The notes beneath the pieces were generated by a model. The model was given only the letters and a program-made list of their open reading frames with translations. It made no database searches and had not been told where the DNA came from. The translations under genes and the position numbers were made by a program. 64,000 nt of DNA from Schistocephalus solidus (lineage: Eukaryota > Platyhelminthes > Cestoda > Diphyllobothriidea > Diphyllobothriidae): positions 62,001 through 126,000 of the forward strand of contig WEDG01003235.1 of NCBI GenBank assembly GCA_017591395.1, read 5' to 3'. This document shows positions 60,029 to 64,000 of the stretch, piece after piece (the first letter of the stretch is position 1; every line of letters starts with the position of its first letter).

Positions 60029-61282
60029 CTAATTGAAAGCGCGCGCACGGTCTAAGAACCATCCTCCTTGTATCCTGATCCCCCATACACGCGAGGTGCA
60101 TCGAACAAATAAGGTCATGACGGCGGTAAGTTCCTTCCCAAATATATTAGTGACAAACAGGAAATGGAAATGGAGCAGGAGCGAAGGATTTAAGACCAGA
60201 AGTTTGGAAAATTGAAATCTGACGCCAAAGCAAACTTAGTTCACAACCTATCATCCAGGTTGTTGAGTGAACAAAAACTAAGTGCTGAGTCATGAAGCCC
60301 ATTTCAATACTGCGGATGGAAAACCAGCCACTGTTATCTCTGCACCCGAAGTCATGCTAGTAACGGCAAACGCTACCGAAAAGGTGAAGCAAATCGTCCG
60401 CCAGAATGTCATGACCTCATTAGTGAAGGATAGGAATACCACTAACAGGTCTCCTGCAGAAATATAAGCAATGGGGGGATTACAAATGGAAAAGGTTAAA
60501 ATAGAACTGCTAGTTGGAAAATGAAGCTAAACCGTCTTGATTTACCGCGTCGATTATAACGGGGTAATCGAAGCTATCCTAACGCCCAATCGTTCTAAAA
60601 TTCAATGCATTCCTCACTGGCTAAATTGATGGTCGGCAAGCTAACCGAGACTCTGAACCAATTCAGGCGCAACAACTTCATGTCGCTAAACGAATGGTGA
60701 CATACGAAACCAACTGACATGATACTGGCGTATTCTATGGATTACAAAAAAATCCAAATGTCCAACTTTCCTGTTCGACCAATCGTTTTATTAAATGGCC
60801 ATCATAAATACAATCAGTGTTAATGGATGCCCCGTGAAGAACTTCATAAATTCAACCTTCTAATCCCTGGCCAAACTCCAGTGAAAACTGCACGACATGA
60901 TCAAATCATGGTATCCTTCGATGTATTTTCAGTATTCACAACATATCATCCAGGTTGTTGAGTGAACAAAAACTAAGTGCTGAGTCATGAAGCCCATTTC
61001 AATACTGCGGATGGAAAACCAGCCACTGTTATCTCTGCACTCGAAGTCATGCTAGTAACGGCAAACGCAACCGAAAAGGTGAAGCAAATCGTCCGCCAGA
61101 ATGTCACGACCTCATTAGTGAAGGATAGGAATACTACTAACAGGTCTCCTGCAGAAATATAAGCAATGGAGGGATTACACACTAATATATTTGCTAGTAA
61201 TTGAAAGCACGCGCACGGTCTAAGAACCATCCTCCTTGTAACCTGGTACCCCATACACGCGAGGTGCCAAATAAGGTCATGA
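60029..61282 (+). mobile_element. Penelope-like element N-terminal relic with a 236-bp duplication
   Basis: 60249-60484 and 60944-61179 are about 98% identical and encode EAHFNTADGKPATVIS..EVM then NATEKVKQIVRQNV, the region upstream of RT in PLE proteins. Between them are decayed RT pieces: TVLIYRVDYNGVIEAILT (60.54 kb), VRPIVLLNGHH (60.78 kb) and DQIMVSFDVFSVFTT, motif A, ending at 60945 exactly where the second copy begins. A second pair, 60029-60123 and 61193-61282 ('cacggtctaagaaccatcct'), flanks them on the outside. No intact frame. Confidence 0.75.
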
Positions 61283-62364
61283 CAGTTTGGACGTGCTCTT
61301 CGTCACTCGTTAGAGGAGGACAGAATTGCTGTCCGAAGTGCCACCAGAGGTGTCAGTGTAGTTTGGCTCAAAACTTGGCGAGCAAAAATGAATGCTTATT
61401 GGATCTTTAGTTTCGGGTTTAAAAAAGTGAAGAAGAAGAAGGAGAACAATAGATAAAGTTTTCTAGATCCACTGCGATTGATCCCAATATTGCTGAAGCC
61501 GGCCAGAAAAGGCACGGTCTTATAAAATAAAAATAATAACGTATATAGATTCGGATCAACAGAGCAACCCTCTGCAGGTTTCGCCACCCAAACGACGTTC
61601 TTTCTTGCACTTTACTCTCAATTCAGTTCATTTTCCCGTAGAAGACTCGAACTGCGCAAACAAACAGATTTTGAAGCAAGCATCTGTGTGTGCAGCGCAA
61701 CGTCCACTCACTAGAGACACCTTCCAATAATTGACATCAGAGGGAGGCCCGTTAAAGCATCTGGGAGCAGAAGCACAAATAATTTGCGTCAACAAGTGGT
61801 CTACCAGATGCAGAAGTGCCTCGTTGTCTGGAATTCTATGTGACTGAAGATCGGCTTTTTACTCAAGGAAGTAAACTCCTGGCATGGTTAAAATGACTGA
61901 ACGAAGGTAAAATAAACATAAAACACATATGTTGCAATCGACGCGCATCTCGTCGCCACACACCCTGCCATCGTAACTTGGCCGAGTTTGGCCTGGCAGG
62001 TGGTTACCACGCGTTCGGAGCTGGTTTACTCAGGAAAGCAAACGGTGGGCATCCATTGCTACCTAAGTAGATACCAAGCATGCAGTGACCGAGTGTCATG
62101 TGGTGTGAAGGCACTGATTACCTTCGCTTCGGTGGGGTGCTTACAAATCATCTGGTCGACCATTTCTCGCATCATCTGCGTGTGGTGCACTTTCGCATTT
62201 TTGCGCCTATTAGGCACACTAGCCTCTATGAACACCTGCGGTAGGACACCGCCGGCTAAACCACATCACTCCTCACCAGCACCCCTATCACCCAACCACA
62301 CAACACCGGCTCGGGCAGTGTTCTGACTCTGGGCGAGTGGAGTGCTCGACAGATCAGCACGTTT
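61283..62364. other. No gene recognised
   Basis: The 112-codon frame at 61988-62326 lacks any motif. Nothing else seen. Confidence 0.35.
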
Positions 62365-62815
62365 TCCTCACTATAAACAATCTGACGCGCTTGAACCTAT
62401 CACGGTGCGCTAAAAGCCGTGACTTAGAAGGTTGCCAACTGGCGGGATAACTCGGACCGCGTGGCCAGCCCGGTGTGTGTGTCTGTGTGAAGTGACTGAC
62501 TGGCTGAGTGAGAGTCAGGCTGCAATGAATCCTTCTTGACGTAAGCTCTATGGTAACCCCACTCAGCTGGGATCCGAGCCGAGTGAGGCGACACACTTAG
62601 GGGCAGCTTCGGCCGCGCCAGCCACCGGTTTTCTTGGCTCAGCCATAACAGCGGGCTTAGGTGAGACAAGAGAGAGTGCGGTAGCTGCAGCGAAAGTCTA
62701 CTATCAGTTAAAACTAATCCACGCTCAAGTCACCGTGCCTGCGCCACCTTGCTGGGGGGCACACGGTGGACATCGTCTAAACCAACGGTCGAATTGTCAC
62801 CGGTCATGATTGGCT
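62365..62815 (-). repeat. SINE-like repeat B, long form
   Basis: Reverse complement of the 40.48-kb copy: tail first ('gtgcgctaaaagccgtgac', 'ggttgccaactggcgggata'), then 'gagagtgcggtagctgcag', 'cacacggtggacatcgtc' and the start 'cggtcgaattgtc'. Confidence 0.8.
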
Positions 62816-63673
62816 GAATGAAATTAGTGTGCACAAAACAGACCCGTATCCTACTACACGCATTTGCTGATATCACCCCATTTGTGCGCTCATTCCTACC
62901 TGAACCTTTGCCATGTGAAGACCGCTTGTCAGTATTTTACATTAACAATACACTCCTAGGCACGCCAGTAAATAAAGGTTGGAATTAAGCCGGCCAGGTG
63001 AGTCACAACGGCCGGTACATGTCAAGGAAAGCCAAGTAGGTTGAGACCTGAGTAGTAGTAAAGCGTAATTTTTCTTTTTTCTGATCTATGAACACGAACA
63101 AATTTGATGAAAAAGTAACAAAACGCAAAACGTAAGCCAAAATAGTAATGGCGCGCACAAAACGAAACAATAATACGTAATTGTGGAGGAGGGAAGGAAG
63201 GGCTGAGATAAAGAGATGCTCATGGGCCGAATGTACGCGCACGGTGAGCCAGAGGTAAAATAAAGCACGGTAAAAGCGAAAATGGTCACAAAAAGCTTGA
63301 TTAAAAGTCAAGATAAAAAAACCCAACGTGCGAGGGCAACTGTGTGTGTGCGCGTGCCATGTCCAACTGGGAAAATATTAAAAGAATCGGAGCATGATTA
63401 GAAGCGCAATTAGTAGATCACGAAGAGGAGCGTTCTGAAAAACCCCTAAACAGGAGAGCAAGTTCACGTAGGGATTAGGCGGGCGGGGGGAGGGGTGCAT
63501 GATAAAAAGGCATCTGCGGGTTCCCATAAACTGCACGCCAAGCGTCTCTCTATCCATCTCCTTCTACCACGCCTTATCGCGACTCCAACAGGAAGAGAAA
63601 GCACAGCCACAAACAAATTTAACAAATCTCAATATACGCGTGAGTTGGAGCAGGAGACCGCCAGCTGAATTGA
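62816..63673. other. 3' flank or 3' UTR of the receptor-like gene, no separate gene
   Basis: Downstream of the receptor stop in gene sense. I could not find a convincing minus-strand polyadenylation signal. Open frames at 63003-63326 and 63499-63693 have no motif. Confidence 0.4.
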
Positions 63674-64000
63674 TCAGACGGGCGGGCTACTAAACTCCCC
63701 CACGTTCTCTGGCTCCTCCAAAGAATCGTCAAAGAGGGGTCGATAGAGGGGGTTCTTGAAGGTGGTGGCTGCCGAGGGTGCTGGTGTCAGCATACTGGCA
63801 TTACTGGCGTCAAAGATGCGGACCGGTGCAAGACTGTGGAAGAAGCTGCGTCGGTAGGCGGGCAGTCCAAAGACCGATTCACCGCCAGGCAGGTTGCCAC
63901 TCAGCGTGAAGGGCACCGGGCGCTGGCGACGGTAGCCTCGACCGTACGACCGGCGACCGAATCGGTAGACTAGGAGGCCCATCAGTGTGAGGAAGAAGAG
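63674..64000 (-). CDS. Single-pass membrane receptor C-terminus, LDL-receptor-family-like (partial)
   Basis: The frame is open to the window edge and begins inside a hydrophobic segment (LFFLTLMGLLVY), followed by a basic stop-transfer stretch (RFGRRSYGRGYRRQR). The remaining cytoplasmic tail of about 80 residues contains FKNPLY, an FxNPxY sorting signal that binds PTB-type adaptors for clathrin-mediated uptake in LDL-receptor proteins. It then has an acidic segment (FDDSLEEPENVGE) and ends SSPPV, stop at 63674-63676. Coding-like composition and the membrane/NPxY order support a real last exon. The extracellular domains lie beyond the right edge, so the exact family (LRP, LDLR, or another NPxY receptor such as an integrin beta) is not settled. 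Confidence 0.65.
   Translation of the reverse strand, partial: LFFLTLMGLLVYRFGRRSYGRGYRRQRPVPFTLSGNLPGGESVFGLPAYRRSFFHSLAPVRIFDASNASMLTPAPSAATTFKNPLYRPLFDDSLEEPENVGEFSSPPV

Overview
The window looks like an animal genome, most probably a flatworm and perhaps a tapeworm of the Spirometra/Schistocephalus type. The grounds are a split Kv2 potassium-channel gene, many microsatellites, interstitial telomere-like TTAGGG motifs, and a mix of Penelope-like (PLE), RTE-like, CR1/Rex1-like and Ty3/gypsy retroelements of the kind typical of flatworms. The species assignment is inference. Only two host genes can be supported. At the left edge is the amino-terminal (T1 domain) exon of a Shab/Kv2 channel on the minus strand. 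At the right edge is the last transmembrane segment and cytoplasmic tail, with an FxNPxY sorting motif, of a probable LDL-receptor-family protein, also on the minus strand. The roughly 62 kb between them is intergenic and filled with repeats.

Layout: 0-2.3 kb Kv2 exon and flank; 2.3-4.4 kb GAA tract and a head-to-head pair of PLE tails; 4.8-6.5 kb a tandem array of 302-bp tRNA-headed repeats plus older copies; 8.7-10 kb dispersed repeats; 10.6-15.3 kb a PLE/LINE/PLE composite; 16.5-19 kb a TAG tract, SINE-like repeat and degenerate gypsy element; 19.9-20.8 kb a CTA-rich satellite; 21-24 kb AT-rich repeats; 24.2-28 kb a second tRNA-headed array, an (AT)n tract and two PLE copies; 28-31 kb an AT-rich element with a CR1/Rex1-like reverse-transcriptase relic; 31-39 kb mostly unrecognised, with a possible mariner relic; 39.6-43.9 kb CR1 and RTE-like LINE copies; 44-48.5 kb a nearly intact PLE beside a truncated one; 48.5-53.5 kb dispersed repeats and a second copy of the AT-rich element; 54-63.6 kb fragments, GGA and CAT tracts and a PLE relic; 63.7-64 kb the receptor tail.

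The most interesting system is a set of hammerhead ribozymes. The 302-305-bp tandem units carry a tRNA-like head (A and B boxes) followed by a 45-nt hammerhead: a 6-bp stem I, CUGAUGA, a short stem II, GAAA, a very short palindromic stem III and an AUU cleavage triplet. Six units in two arrays have the full motif. Two diverged solitary copies keep the same 45-nt architecture with compensatory changes in stem I. The PLE at 44-47 kb carries a related hammerhead in both inverted terminal arms, and two other PLE copies have similar cores. The organisation resembles the Schistosoma Sm-alpha repeats and retrozymes: Pol III-type, self-cleaving repeat transcripts that may be copied by PLE-type reverse transcriptase.
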